A stretch of DNA of 64,000 nt, taken from positions 558,001 through 622,000 of the forward strand of contig NZ_UGSI01000002.1 of assembly GCF_900454495.1 (NCBI RefSeq), written 5' to 3'. Below, one piece after another: positions 8,334 through 17,245 of the stretch (its first letter is position 1; each line of letters starts with the position of its first letter). This DNA comes from Paenibacillus macerans. GTDB lineage: Bacteria > Bacillota > Bacilli > Paenibacillales > Paenibacillaceae. The notes beneath the pieces are model-generated. The model had not been told where the DNA came from, made no database searches, and saw only the letters and a list, made by a program, of their open reading frames with translations. The position numbers and the translations under genes are program-made.

Positions 8334-9851
8334 ATGTATAACGTGATGATCGTGGAGGACAGCAAGCCGATATTGCGGAACATAAAAACGCTGCTGGAAT
8401 CTATGGATTTGCCGATCCGCATCGCGGCGACGGCGACCAACGGGGAAGAGGCGCTGAAGACGCTGCGGCGGGAACCGATCCATCTGCTGCTGACCGATAT
8501 CCGGATGCCGAAAATGGACGGGCTCGCGCTGATCGAGCAGGCCAAGCTGATCAGTCCGCAGCTGAAATACGTGCTGATCAGCGGGTACAGCGATTTTGAA
8601 TATACCCGCAAGGCGTTGAACCTTCAGGTATTTGACTATTTGCTGAAGCCGGTGGAGCGCGTGCAGCTGGCGGAAGTGATGGACCGGGCGATCGGGGAGT
8701 TGAACAAGCGGGCGCCCGGCGATGCGGCGATGTTAAAAGATATCGTGGCTCCCGGTTATGCTGCGGACTTGCGCTTGGATGACGAGTTTCATCATTATGC
8801 GAAGATGCTGCTGATCGTGCGCCGCCAGCCGTTTACGGCAGGGGAAGAACGTTGGACGCGGGAAGAGGTCCAGCTTTGCTTAACGGAGATTTTCGCCCCG
8901 CACCGCTGCTGGGTTTTCCCTGCGCAAACGCCGAAGCAGTTTCTTGTTCTGGTGAACAGGCCGGTGCTGGACATGTACTCCTCGGTTTATGAATGTCTGG
9001 AATCGGCCCGGCGCCATCTGCACGATTGTGGCATTGACGCGATGCTCGGAGGGCAGGTGCTGTCCCCCGAGCCGGAGAAGCTGCCCGAGCTGTACCATCG
9101 GGTGTCGTCCATCCTGAATGAGCGGCAGCGGATCATGAAAGGGGGAGTGCTGGATACGGGACTTCCCGTTCCTGATGCGAAGCAGGGGGAAGTCGGGATG
9201 GAGCCGCATGTGGCGTTCGGTTTCGCGGATATGATCCGCGGGCGCCGCAAGGAGCAGTTTGCGCTTAAACTGATGGAACAACTGGCCAAATGGGGAGAGG
9301 AGAACGTCCGGCTTGCGGATCTGGAGCGATTTGTCGGGCTGCTGGTCGATACGTTCGCTCATTTGTATGAGGAGCGGGGCACGGCCCTCCGGCTCGGCCT
9401 GGAGGTGAAAGCGAAGCAGCTGTTCGAGGCGGAGAGCTACGGCGATTTTGGCCGTGAGCTGCTGGAGTGGACCAGGCAGTGCTTCGATATGCTGCAAGCG
9501 CATAGCCGAAAAAGCGGCGAGGAACTGTTTGCGCAGATGGACGAATACGTGAAAATGAATATGTATTCCCAGCTGTCGGTGGTCGATATCGCGGCGAAAT
9601 TTCATGTAAGCCCTTCCTATGTCAGCCGAGTGATCAAAAAATTTACCGGTGCCACATTCGTGCAGTACTATACTGGCCTGAAAATCAAAGAGGCCTGCAG
9701 GCTGATGGCCTGCAAGCCGGAAATGAAATTCAAGGAGCTGTCGGATCTGCTGTCGTTTACCGATCAACACTATTTCTCCAAAGTGTTTAAGGAGTACACG
9801 GGATACAGCCCGACGGATTATAAAGAGCAAATTTCCGCCAGCAGCTCATAG
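8334..9851 (+). CDS. Response regulator, REC plus AraC-type DNA-binding domain (YesN type)
   Basis: Residues 1-120 form a receiver domain with the acidic pair VEDS and phospho-Asp55 in LLLTDIRMP. A long middle region is followed by a C-terminal AraC double helix-turn-helix (QLSVVDIAAKFHVSPSYVSRVIKKFTG, then KEACRLMACKPEMKFKELSDLLSF). It is the partner of the upstream kinase and the likely activator of sugar transporter 1. Its last 34 bases overlap the 3' end of the convergent oxidoreductase gene. Confidence 0.95.
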   Translation: MYNVMIVEDSKPILRNIKTLLESMDLPIRIAATATNGEEALKTLRREPIHLLLTDIRMPKMDGLALIEQAKLISPQLKYVLISGYSDFEYTRKALNLQVFDYLLKPVERVQLAEVMDRAIGELNKRAPGDAAMLKDIVAPGYAADLRLDDEFHHYAKMLLIVRRQPFTAGEERWTREEVQLCLTEIFAPHRCWVFPAQTPKQFLVLVNRPVLDMYSSVYECLESARRHLHDCGIDAMLGGQVLSPEPEKLPELYHRVSSILNERQRIMKGGVLDTGLPVPDAKQGEVGMEPHVAFGFADMIRGRRKEQFALKLMEQLAKWGEENVRLADLERFVGLLVDTFAHLYEERGTALRLGLEVKAKQLFEAESYGDFGRELLEWTRQCFDMLQAHSRKSGEELFAQMDEYVKMNMYSQLSVVDIAAKFHVSPSYVSRVIKKFTGATFVQYYTGLKIKEACRLMACKPEMKFKELSDLLSFTDQHYFSKVFKEYTGYSPTDYKEQISASSS

Positions 9852-10840
9852 GAGCGCAAACGAGCCTGATGATCGTAGACTTGCGCGGCTACGATGATTT
9901 CGTCGGCATTCGTTTGCTCGAGGATCAGCTGCAGCTGATCGCGCACCGTGGACGGCGAGCCGATCGCGGAGCAGCTGAGCTGCCGCTCGATCAGCGCTTG
10001 CTCCTGCAGCGACCAGTCGAGGTGGTCGACCGGCGGGTTCAGCTTTCCGGTGCGGCGGCGGATCAGGTTGAGGAACTGCTGCTGCTGCGATGTCGCCAGC
10101 CGCCGCGCTTCTTCGTCGGTATCGGCCACGATCACGTTGACGCCGATCATCGCGTATGGCTCCGCCAGCACTTCCGAGGCGCGGAAGTGGCCGCGGTACA
10201 AATCGAGCGCCGGGAGCATATAATCCGGCGCGAAATGGCTGGCGAAGGCAAACGGCAGACCGAGCTGGGCCGCCAGCTGCGCGCTGAAGCCGCTGGAGCC
10301 GAGCAGCCAGATCGGGATGTCCAGGCCTTCGCCGGGGATGGCCCGCACCGCCAGCGAGGAGCCGGGTGCGGGCCGGAAGTAATTCCGGAGCTCGGCGAGC
10401 CGCTCCGGGAAGTCCTGGCCGTCGCTGCCCGGACCGCGGCGCAGCGCCTGCGAGGTCGCCGGGTCGGAGCCTGGCGCCCGCCCCAGGCCGAGATCGATCC
10501 GCCCGGGATACAGCGACTCCAGCGTGCCGAACTGCTCCGCTACGACGAGCGGCGAATGGTTCGGCAGCATGACGCCGCCGGAGCCGACGCGGATCTTGGC
10601 CGTGCCGCCGGCGATATGGCCGATCGCGACCGCCGTCGCCGAGCTGGCGATGCCGGGCATGCTGTGGTGCTCGGCCAGCCAGTAGCGGTGATATCCCCAG
10701 TCTTCCGCGTGCCGGGCCAGATCAAGCGAGTTTCGCAGCGACTCGGCGGCCGTGCTGCCGACGGTGATCGGAGCGAGGTCCAGGATGGATACGGGAATAT
10801 CGGATAAACGACCTTTCCGGTCATGAGATGAATTTGGCAT
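9818..10840 (-). CDS. LLM-class flavin-dependent oxidoreductase (luciferase-like)
   Basis: This 340-residue protein belongs to the bacterial luciferase-like superfamily, related to the MsnO8/YwcH branch. Recognisable segments are RYWLAEHHSMPGIASSATAVAIGHIAGGT, RVGSGGVMLPNHSPLVVAEQFGTLESLYPGRIDLGLGRAPG and WLLGSSGFSAQLAAQLGLPFAFASHF. It would use reduced flavin and oxygen on an unknown substrate. It is a single gene, convergent with the response regulator and overlapping it by 34 bp. Confidence 0.93.
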   Translation of the reverse strand: MPNSSHDRKGRLSDIPVSILDLAPITVGSTAAESLRNSLDLARHAEDWGYHRYWLAEHHSMPGIASSATAVAIGHIAGGTAKIRVGSGGVMLPNHSPLVVAEQFGTLESLYPGRIDLGLGRAPGSDPATSQALRRGPGSDGQDFPERLAELRNYFRPAPGSSLAVRAIPGEGLDIPIWLLGSSGFSAQLAAQLGLPFAFASHFAPDYMLPALDLYRGHFRASEVLAEPYAMIGVNVIVADTDEEARRLATSQQQQFLNLIRRRTGKLNPPVDHLDWSLQEQALIERQLSCSAIGSPSTVRDQLQLILEQTNADEIIVAAQVYDHQARLRSYELLAEICSL

Positions 10841-11127
10841 GAAGCAGGTCTCCCTTCATTTTCGGATAACAAGCTTCGCATAAATGCTTTTGAGCGGAGC
10901 CTAATTTTTATTATAACGAATTTGAAGGAAAAGGGTACAAAAGCCCATACGGGAAGCGCATGAACGGTATCAGACTAGATTGGAAACGCAGTATTGGCGA
11001 ACCTATAACAAAACGGCCGTAAGTTGGCAGGCTACTAGTTTGCTAGGTACTCTTCTCCTGAGCTGGCGTCGCATTGACGCTTACGCAAAATCCCCGGTAC
11101 ATTTGCGGGCGGGTATTACATTCTGCC

Positions 11128-11320
11128 GGAATTCTAACGGTTGCAGCAGGCACTATTTTACGAAAAAAGCCACCTTCTAAATTTTAACGGTTGTGAGCGC
11201 CGTTATTTGCTTTAATCTGAGCCCCAATAGCCGGTTTTCTGCCCAATAAGCGCATGGCAACCGTTAGAATTTGAAAACCGCCTTATTGGGGCAAATAGCG
11301 GCTGTGACAACCGTTGCTAT
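11128..11320. repeat. Family B inverted repeat element, copy 1
   Basis: AACGGTTG occurs at 11136 and 11186 (50 bp apart), and the complement CAACCGTT at about 11258 and 11308 (50 bp apart). Copy 2 at 57831-58020 has the same 50-bp spacing on both sides. The element is therefore two direct 50-bp units followed by the same two units inverted. The rest of 10841-11335 holds no gene that I can see. The IS110-type element begins about 20 bp after this copy. Confidence 0.7.
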
Positions 11321-11334
11321 GAACGTTTTTGTCA

Positions 11335-11705
11335 AGCCCTCCGTGTGAGAGGTGCCTGAGCACGTGGCGCGAGAGCAAAAATGCGAGCGACGGTCGGCAC
11401 GCTGCTATCCGTGGGTTGGTACCACATGTTATGCCTTCGTCAAGGAGAGCTCTTGCAAGCTAGAAGCGCACGTTCAGTTACTCACCTAGTGCAAACGGTT
11501 GACGCAAATTCTCTCCCGGAACCTTCGTTTGCTCCCGGGCCTCGTGCTCAGGCGTGAGCTTGTCAAGCGCTTTTCTTGACAAGCGGTTAGGTTCAAATCA
11601 ACACTTTTCCTATTCCTCATTGGAAATGAGGAACGCCTCACGGCGAGTGTGGGGGGTGCAGGGGGCAACGCTCCCTGCGTCTCCCCAAAGGGGACGGAAG
11701 GGGCG
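11335..11705 (-). ncRNA. Possible bridge/seeker RNA region of the IS110-type element
   Basis: The 3' non-coding end of the transposase gene contains several stems. GCTTGTCAAG pairs with CTTGACAAGC (about 11557-11585), a CCTCATT/AATGAGG hairpin lies near 11612-11633, and GC-rich stems lie near 11640-11700. In IS1111-group elements this end encodes the guide RNA that pairs with donor and target DNA. Guide loops were not identified, so this is inference from position and structure. Confidence 0.4.
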
Positions 11706-12824
11706 TTAGTTAGCCACCGGTTGTTCCACCGTTCGAGCAACAGCCCATATGAACCCGGTTAGCTCCCTGGCCACCGCGCCTACGGCCACATTTTTGTGTT
11801 TGTTCTTTCCAAAAATGAGATGACGGTATTTGTAATGCAATCTTTCTTGCGCTTTCCACGACAACAGTTGTATATCGGCCGGCATGCCATCCAAACGCTT
11901 GGCGAGATCTCCTTTCACCGCAGGCCGATGACGGTAGCTCCAGGCGGATTCCACCAAGGATCGGCGCAAGCGCCCGTTACCGGCTTTGGTCATACTTCCG
12001 CGCCGAGTACTCAGGCCGGTTGAACTCTCACGAGGAACCAACCCTAAATACGCCATGAGTTGGGCCGGGGAGCGGAAGCGAGTAAATGAACCGATCTCAG
12101 CAGCTAGAGTGACGGCCGTCAGTAGTCCAATCCCACGCAGGGACTGAAGCACCCGAATCAGAGTTGCCTTGGAGCCGACCGTGGCTTGCTGAACCAAGGC
12201 TTTTTCCAAACGCCCCATCCGCTGCTCGATCTCATTTAAGGTATGGAGCATCTCGTCGAAGGCTACTTGCATGGGCTCATAAGGGAATGTCAGTTGCTCC
12301 AGCCAGGAACGGTACTTCCGGGTCCAACGACGCTTTATCGTAGCCGGCGGTTCGATGTGATGGCGGAGCAGGAACTTCAATATCCGCTGGCGTGCCCGAT
12401 GCGTGTCCTCTTTGGCGGCCTCCCGGGCGCGAACCAACTCCCGCAAAGCCTCGTCTTCCCGCTCCGGGACGTAGACAGGAGTCAATTCTCCTGCACGAAA
12501 CAGACGGGCAAGCTGCTCGGCGTCCCGTCGATCCGTCTTCACGTGATCACCAGGGCGTTTGGGAATAAGCGACGGAGCAATGACAACGCAATGGGCTCCC
12601 ATGGAGGTGATCCAGCGATAGGTTTCGTAACCTGTCGGACCTGCCTCATAACAAAACGATAGCGTTTCGGCCGGTCCCAGTTCTTTGATCAGCTTGCGCA
12701 GCGCCGCCGGGGTGTGAGGAATGCTCCCGTAATAGCGAGGAGTTTCACCGCTTGCATCTGCAATAGCAACCGAAATTTTTTCTTTGGATACATCTAAACC
12801 GACGAATTTTGTGGTAGACTGCAT
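11706..12824 (-). CDS. IS110-family transposase (DEDD recombinase)
   Basis: This 372-residue protein has an N-terminal RuvC-like domain with the acidic tetrad Asp11 (VGLDVSK), Glu60 (CYEAGPTGY), Asp98 and Asp101 (KTDRRDAEQLA). A C-terminal Tnp domain follows (LRGIGLLTAVTLAAEIGSF, then LMAYLGLVPRESSTGLSTRRGSMTKAGN) with the conserved serine region. Family members insert by RNA-guided strand exchange without making target duplications. The reading frame is intact, with no frameshift or stop, so the element may be active. Confidence 0.95.
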   Translation of the reverse strand: MQSTTKFVGLDVSKEKISVAIADASGETPRYYGSIPHTPAALRKLIKELGPAETLSFCYEAGPTGYETYRWITSMGAHCVVIAPSLIPKRPGDHVKTDRRDAEQLARLFRAGELTPVYVPEREDEALRELVRAREAAKEDTHRARQRILKFLLRHHIEPPATIKRRWTRKYRSWLEQLTFPYEPMQVAFDEMLHTLNEIEQRMGRLEKALVQQATVGSKATLIRVLQSLRGIGLLTAVTLAAEIGSFTRFRSPAQLMAYLGLVPRESSTGLSTRRGSMTKAGNGRLRRSLVESAWSYRHRPAVKGDLAKRLDGMPADIQLLSWKAQERLHYKYRHLIFGKNKHKNVAVGAVARELTGFIWAVARTVEQPVAN

Positions 12825-12979
12825 AGTATCAGCTCTCCTTTGCTATGTAGCTCTGAAATGGTTTGGTTTTCACTATCCATTTTAACCTACGAGATGTAGC
12901 AATATGGAGGGCTGTCTTTTGTTTACGTTCATCATAGCTAGAATGGGGAATGCTGTCACAGTAATGCTCTCCCTTCAAC

Positions 12980-13212
12980 CCCCTTCATCAAATAGCGAAA
13001 TAGCGGAAAATAATGCCTCTATCTTCTCTATCACGTGAGCAAACTGAAAAGTAGAGGAAAAAAATGTCGCTATATTCGGGCAGTGTGGCTGAATCAGTGG
13101 CTAATCAGGACCTTTTTGGAAAATAACGACATAAAATACCTCTATTTCATAACGGGAACTAGAGATTCTCAACATAACGTCCTAAATTACCGCTATTTTT
13201 CGCAAGCCCCGG
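12980..13212. repeat. Family A intergenic repeat, copy 2
   Basis: Degenerate AATAGCGxCAT dyads occur at about 12990-13014, 13051-13075, 13113-13147 and 13180-13201, for example ATAACGACATAAAATACC. It lies between the IS110-type element and sugar permease 2. No gene is evident in 12914-13490. Confidence 0.6.
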
Positions 13213-13315
13213 AAGGGAGTCCGGGGAAGGAACCGGCAAGGGCCGCATAAAGAGGCAAGTTGCCGCAATGATCATGATGGCGGAGCGATGACAGCCCCGT
13301 CCAGCCCCCGACCAG

Positions 13316-13413
13316 CACACATCCAGCTTACATCCAGCTTACATCCAGCACACATCCAGCTTATATCCAGCCTCGTCCAGCACACATCCAGCCCACGCCG
13401 AGCCCCCGTCCAG
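13316..13413. repeat. 11-bp tandem repeat array
   Basis: About nine units of CTTACATCCAG or CACACATCCAG follow one another, decaying at the right end. It lies just past the permease terminator. The frames through it read as low-complexity peptide and are not considered coding. Confidence 0.85.
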
Positions 13414-13447
13414 TTCACATCTACTCACATCCAGCCCCCAACCCAAC

Positions 13448-13479
13448 AAACCCCCGGAGCATCCGCTCCGGGGGTTCTT
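13448..13479 (-). terminator. Terminator of the sugar permease 2 operon
   Basis: CCCCCGGAGC pairs with GCTCCGGGGG around a 4-base loop, followed on the minus strand by TTTGTT. Confidence 0.85.
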
Positions 13480-13490
13480 ATAAACCACTT

Positions 13491-14321
13491 TCAGCCCTTC
13501 ACCGCGCCGGCGACCACGCCTTTGACGATGTATTTTTGCAGGAAGATGAACACGATGATCGAAGGCAGCACGGCCATCACCATGGCGGTCATCGCGTACT
13601 GCCAGTCGGAGGTGTATTGTCCGACGAAGGTGTACGCGGCCAGGGTCAGCGTTTTGGTCGTCGGCGAGCCATTGACCATGAGCAGCGGGAGCAGGAAGTC
13701 GTTCCAGATCCACATCACGTCGATGATGATGATCGTAGTCGTAACCGACTTCAGCAGCGGGAAGATCACGCTGAAGAACAGCCGGAAGCCGGAGGCGCCG
13801 TCGATCGTGGCGCTTTCGTCGATTTCCTTCGGAATCCCTTTCACGAAGCCGTGGTAGATGAACAGGGCGAGCGGAGCGCCGAAACCCCAGTACAAAATGC
13901 CCAGCCCCCAGGTGCTGTCGGAAAGGTGAAAGTTTTTGGCCATTTGCAGCACCGTCAGCATGATCGACTGGAACGGTATCAGCATCGGCATGATGCAGAG
14001 CATATAGATGATCGAACTGGCTTTCGATTTCGTGCGGGCCAGCTTGTAAGCGGCGATGGAGGAGATCAGGATGATCCCGGCCAGGCCGAGAATCGTAATG
14101 ACCGCATTGTTCAGAAACAGCCGCGGGTAGTTGATGAATTCCCACACGTAGCTGTAGTTCTCAAAAGCAAGCCGTTTCGGCAAAGCGATTACGTCGGTCA
14201 TGACCTCCTGGAAGCTTTTCAGCGAATTGATGATGGTCAGGAACAACGGATACAGGAACAAAATGGACAGGAGGACCATAACGATTTCCAGGACAAAACG
14301 CCCCGCTCTGTTTTTAGTCAT
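13491..14321 (-). CDS. Sugar ABC transporter permease (CUT1, MalG-like), system 2
   Basis: This 276-residue membrane protein has about six hydrophobic segments. The EAA loop reads IDESATIDGASGFRLFFSVIFPLL and the C-terminus is KGVVAGAVKG. It pairs with the upstream MalF-like permease, whose stop overlaps this start. As in system 1, no ATPase gene is present. It faces away from its kinase, regulator and binding protein, which are on the other strand. Confidence 0.93.
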   Translation of the reverse strand: MTKNRAGRFVLEIVMVLLSILFLYPLFLTIINSLKSFQEVMTDVIALPKRLAFENYSYVWEFINYPRLFLNNAVITILGLAGIILISSIAAYKLARTKSKASSIIYMLCIMPMLIPFQSIMLTVLQMAKNFHLSDSTWGLGILYWGFGAPLALFIYHGFVKGIPKEIDESATIDGASGFRLFFSVIFPLLKSVTTTIIIIDVMWIWNDFLLPLLMVNGSPTTKTLTLAAYTFVGQYTSDWQYAMTAMVMAVLPSIIVFIFLQKYIVKGVVAGAVKG

Positions 14322-15208
14322 TATGCCTCAACCTCCCTGCGTTTGAAGAGCGTTAATTGAATAATGGTGATGATCAGCACCGCCACGAACAAAATCAGCG
14401 CCTTGGCCGTGCCGTAACCGTACAGATTGTTCTGGAACGTATCGCGGTAGATGTCGTAAGCGACGCTGTATGTGGTGCCGCCGGGTCCGCCGCCGGTCAG
14501 CGACAGGATCACGTCAAATACCTTGATCGAGTTGGTCAGCGCCATAAACACGGAAATGGTGATCGACGGCGCGAGCAGCGGCAGCGTGACGTTGAAGAAC
14601 CGGCGGACCGGTCCGGCCCCGTCGACGGTGGCCGCCTCCTTCAAATCGTCTGGAACCGATTGCAAACCGGCGATGTAGATAACCATGTAGAAGCCGATCG
14701 ATTGCCAGATCGAGACGAACAGCACGGAGATAAAGGCTAGTCCGGGTTCACCCAGCCAGCTTAGCGCGAATACCCCCCAACCGGTGCTTTGCCCCAGCGA
14801 TTCGAAACCTTGCATGAAAATGAACTTCCAGATAAACCCTACGATTACCAAGCTAAGAATGTAAGGAATAAAGAAGGCCGCTCTCAGCCAGTTGGTCGAT
14901 TTCAGCTTCATGTCCAGCACGAGCGCCAGCAAAATCGCCAGCACATTGATCAAAACGATGTAAAGAATCATGTATTTGACCGTAAACCAGGCGGCGTGCG
15001 TAAAGTTGGCGTCGCCCATGAAGATCTGTTTGAAGTTATCGAGTCCGATAAATTTAGGGTGCTTCGAAATCCCGTTCCATTTGGTCAGGGAGTAGCGAAT
15101 GGTCATAATAAACGGATAGTAGAACACAGCGATGACCGAAATAAGGATCGGCAGCGTAAATATTCCGAACTCCAGCTTCTCGGCGCGTTTTCTCCCAAGT
15201 TTCAACAT
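14321..15208 (-). CDS. Sugar ABC transporter permease (CUT1, MalF-like), system 2
   Basis: This 295-residue membrane protein has about six transmembrane segments and the EAA loop DLKEAATVDGAGPVRRFFNVTLPLL. The ATG is preceded by AAAGAGGTG. It is the first gene of the two-permease operon. The divergent promoter region to its right carries a 20-bp motif (15307-15326) that is repeated in front of the binding-protein gene, which suggests shared control. Confidence 0.93.
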   Translation of the reverse strand: MLKLGRKRAEKLEFGIFTLPILISVIAVFYYPFIMTIRYSLTKWNGISKHPKFIGLDNFKQIFMGDANFTHAAWFTVKYMILYIVLINVLAILLALVLDMKLKSTNWLRAAFFIPYILSLVIVGFIWKFIFMQGFESLGQSTGWGVFALSWLGEPGLAFISVLFVSIWQSIGFYMVIYIAGLQSVPDDLKEAATVDGAGPVRRFFNVTLPLLAPSITISVFMALTNSIKVFDVILSLTGGGPGGTTYSVAYDIYRDTFQNNLYGYGTAKALILFVAVLIITIIQLTLFKRREVEA

Positions 15209-15306
15209 AATGCACCTCTTTTTCGCAACGATAGTTTATATAAGGTGATTCGGCTATAATGATTATAAATCAACCGTTTTCACGCCAAAATGGATTTAAG
15301 AAAACA

Positions 15307-15326
15307 GTTAAGGGTAAAAACGTGAA
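15307..15326. promoter_or_regulatory. Shared putative operator, permease side of system 2
   Basis: GTTAAGGGTAAAAACGTGAA matches the complement of 18901-18920 at 17 of 20 positions. Each copy lies about 100-115 bp upstream of a transporter gene and in the same orientation relative to that gene. It is the best candidate for the binding site of the AraC-type regulator at 17238. Confidence 0.55.
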
Positions 15327-15415
15327 CTGGCGTTAAGCGCGGGTCATGACTTATATTTTGAACTAGGGAATAGAACGGGACAGGCAACTTACACAGTCAT
15401 AGAAATGAGGGCAAT

Positions 15416-17245
15416 ATGTTCAGCCGACTGAAACGTTTGACATTGTCGCTTAAAGACCGGGTTTCGCGCCGATTGGTCAATAAGCTTATTTTGCTGTTTA
15501 CGACGATTATTATTCTTGTGGTAGGCTCGCTGACCGTCATCTCCTATCAAATGCTCGAAAAAGAATCGGTCGATCACAGCATCGCCAGCACGACCAACAA
15601 TTTGAAGCTGGTGAACCAGAACCTCGAGGATTATTTGTCCGGCATCGAGCAGTTGTCCCTGCCGCAAATCCGCTATGACGAGATCATCCGGGCGATTAAG
15701 CTGGAGGAAAACGATTATTCGTCCAAAATGTATCTGGAAAATTATTTGCGGAGCCTGTTCTACTCGCGGGACGATCTGGAAAGCATTTATTTCTACCTCA
15801 TCGATCAGAAGAAATATTATTCGATCACCCGCGAAGCCTATAACATTACGGTGCGCGTCAGCTACCAGGAGGGGATTCCCGACCAGCCGTGGTACAAGCA
15901 GGCCATGGAGAGCCCGCACAACCGTTCGTTTCAATCGTTTATCGTTCCCGGGGCCAAGTCGGGGTACGCCATGAGCAAGGAGCCCAGCTTCATGGGATAT
16001 CACCGCGTGCTGCGCTCGCTCGTTTCCCGCGACCCGAAAGCGGTTATTTCCTTCTATATAAAGCCGGCCGGCAAGGACGAAATTTTGCGGGATATCCCGT
16101 TTGAAGAAGGGGAGCATCTTTTGTACCTCGATGCCGACAACGTGCCGTTTCACGTCGACGATCCGGAGTTTCTGAAGCAGGTGGAGAACGCCCCCTGGCT
16201 CAGGCAGATCGGCAAGGACGGCGACATGCGGCCATTAACCTGGACGAGCGAGGACGGCACCAAGTATCTGATTGTATACAACGTGCTCCCGGACGAAGGC
16301 TGGAAATTGGTCAAGCCGATTCCTTACCGCAACATTTACGCCGCGGCGACGACGACGAGGGATTTGAGCTATCTCATCGGGGGCATTTTTTTGCTCATTT
16401 CGGTCGTTCTGGTTACGCTCCTTTCGAGTGCGATCACGAGACCGCTGAAAGACTTGTCCTATGGGATGAGACGTTTCAGCGAAGGCACGTTCGACGCGGA
16501 AATCCCGGTCAAGGGCAGGGATGAAATCGCCTATTTGTCCAGGCATTTTAACCGGATGGTGCGGCGGACCAACGATTTGATCAATGAGCGTTACAAGATG
16601 AAACTGGTGGAGAAAAACGCGATTTTGAAAGCGTTAGAGGCGGAAATCAACCCGCATTTTCTGTACAATGCCCTCCAGGCGATCTCGACCAAAGCGCTGA
16701 AAAGCGGGGACGACGAGGTCGCCGATATGGTGGATGCCTTGGCCTTGACGCTCAGATACTGCATAAGCGGAAAAGATATCGTAAACGCTAGGGAAGAACT
16801 TAAACATATCGATCGTTATCTGGCGCTGCAAAAAGCTAGATTCGGCAGCCGCCTTCAGGTGACGATCGAATGGGACGAATCGCTGATGGAGCTGCAGATC
16901 CCCAAGCTGTCCATTCAATCCCTGGTGGAGAATTCGATCAAGCATGCCCTGGAAAAGGTGTCGAGCGCCATTACGATTGTGATTCGGGCGGAACTGGCCG
17001 ATACGCATGCGATAATTTCCGTGCAGGATAACGGACCGGGGATTTCCCTGGAAAGGCTGGAGGAAATCCTCAAATCGTTTCACGCCGAATGGGAGGACCA
17101 GGAGGGTGACAACATCGGACTCAAAAACCTGTACACGCGCCTCAGGCTGCTTTATGGCGAAGACGCCGATCTGGTGGTCCGCAGCGGCGATGGCGGCGCG
17201 GAAATGCGAATGATGATACCGCGGGGAGGCAGCAGCCATGTATAA
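15416..17245 (+). CDS. Sensor histidine kinase, YesM type, system 2
   Basis: This 609-residue kinase has a transmembrane segment near residues 25-47, a long extracytoplasmic cache-type sensor and a second segment near 320-345. A HAMP domain follows (ITRPLKDLSYGMRRFSEGTFDAEIPVKGRDEIAYLSRHFNRMV). The His_kinase motif EINPHFLYNALQAIS carries phospho-His414, followed by HATPase motifs (VENSIKHAL, DNGPGI). It overlaps the response-regulator gene by 8 bp, so the two are translationally coupled. Its position between the permease operon and the binding-protein gene indicates sugar sensing. Confidence 0.95.
   Translation: MFSRLKRLTLSLKDRVSRRLVNKLILLFTTIIILVVGSLTVISYQMLEKESVDHSIASTTNNLKLVNQNLEDYLSGIEQLSLPQIRYDEIIRAIKLEENDYSSKMYLENYLRSLFYSRDDLESIYFYLIDQKKYYSITREAYNITVRVSYQEGIPDQPWYKQAMESPHNRSFQSFIVPGAKSGYAMSKEPSFMGYHRVLRSLVSRDPKAVISFYIKPAGKDEILRDIPFEEGEHLLYLDADNVPFHVDDPEFLKQVENAPWLRQIGKDGDMRPLTWTSEDGTKYLIVYNVLPDEGWKLVKPIPYRNIYAAATTTRDLSYLIGGIFLLISVVLVTLLSSAITRPLKDLSYGMRRFSEGTFDAEIPVKGRDEIAYLSRHFNRMVRRTNDLINERYKMKLVEKNAILKALEAEINPHFLYNALQAISTKALKSGDDEVADMVDALALTLRYCISGKDIVNAREELKHIDRYLALQKARFGSRLQVTIEWDESLMELQIPKLSIQSLVENSIKHALEKVSSAITIVIRAELADTHAIISVQDNGPGISLERLEEILKSFHAEWEDQEGDNIGLKNLYTRLRLLYGEDADLVVRSGDGGAEMRMMIPRGGSSHV

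Larger units (their letters stand above)
11335..12913 (-). mobile_element. IS110-family insertion sequence
   Basis: The element is bounded by 8-bp inverted repeats AGCCCTCC (11335-11342) and GGAGGGCT (12906-12913), inferred by eye. It contains the DEDD transposase gene, about 90 bp of upstream DNA and about 370 bp of structured DNA downstream of the transposase. Subterminal short inverted repeats and a long 3' non-coding end are features of the IS1111 group, whose guide ('bridge' or 'seeker') RNA lies downstream of the transposase. The total of about 1.58 kb fits the family. The exact ends are not proven. Confidence 0.65.

Noticed and set aside
11486..11740. 84-codon frame in the 3' end of the IS110-type element
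   Set aside because: The region has RNA-like hairpins, no ribosome site and no recognisable product.
13316..13413. CRISPR-like array
   Set aside because: Units are 11 bp and contiguous with no unique spacers; it is a simple tandem repeat. No cas genes are present.
15269..15282. cre site in front of the system 2 permeases (complement TGAAAACGGTTGAT)
   Set aside because: Only the left half and centre fit; the right half departs at three positions.
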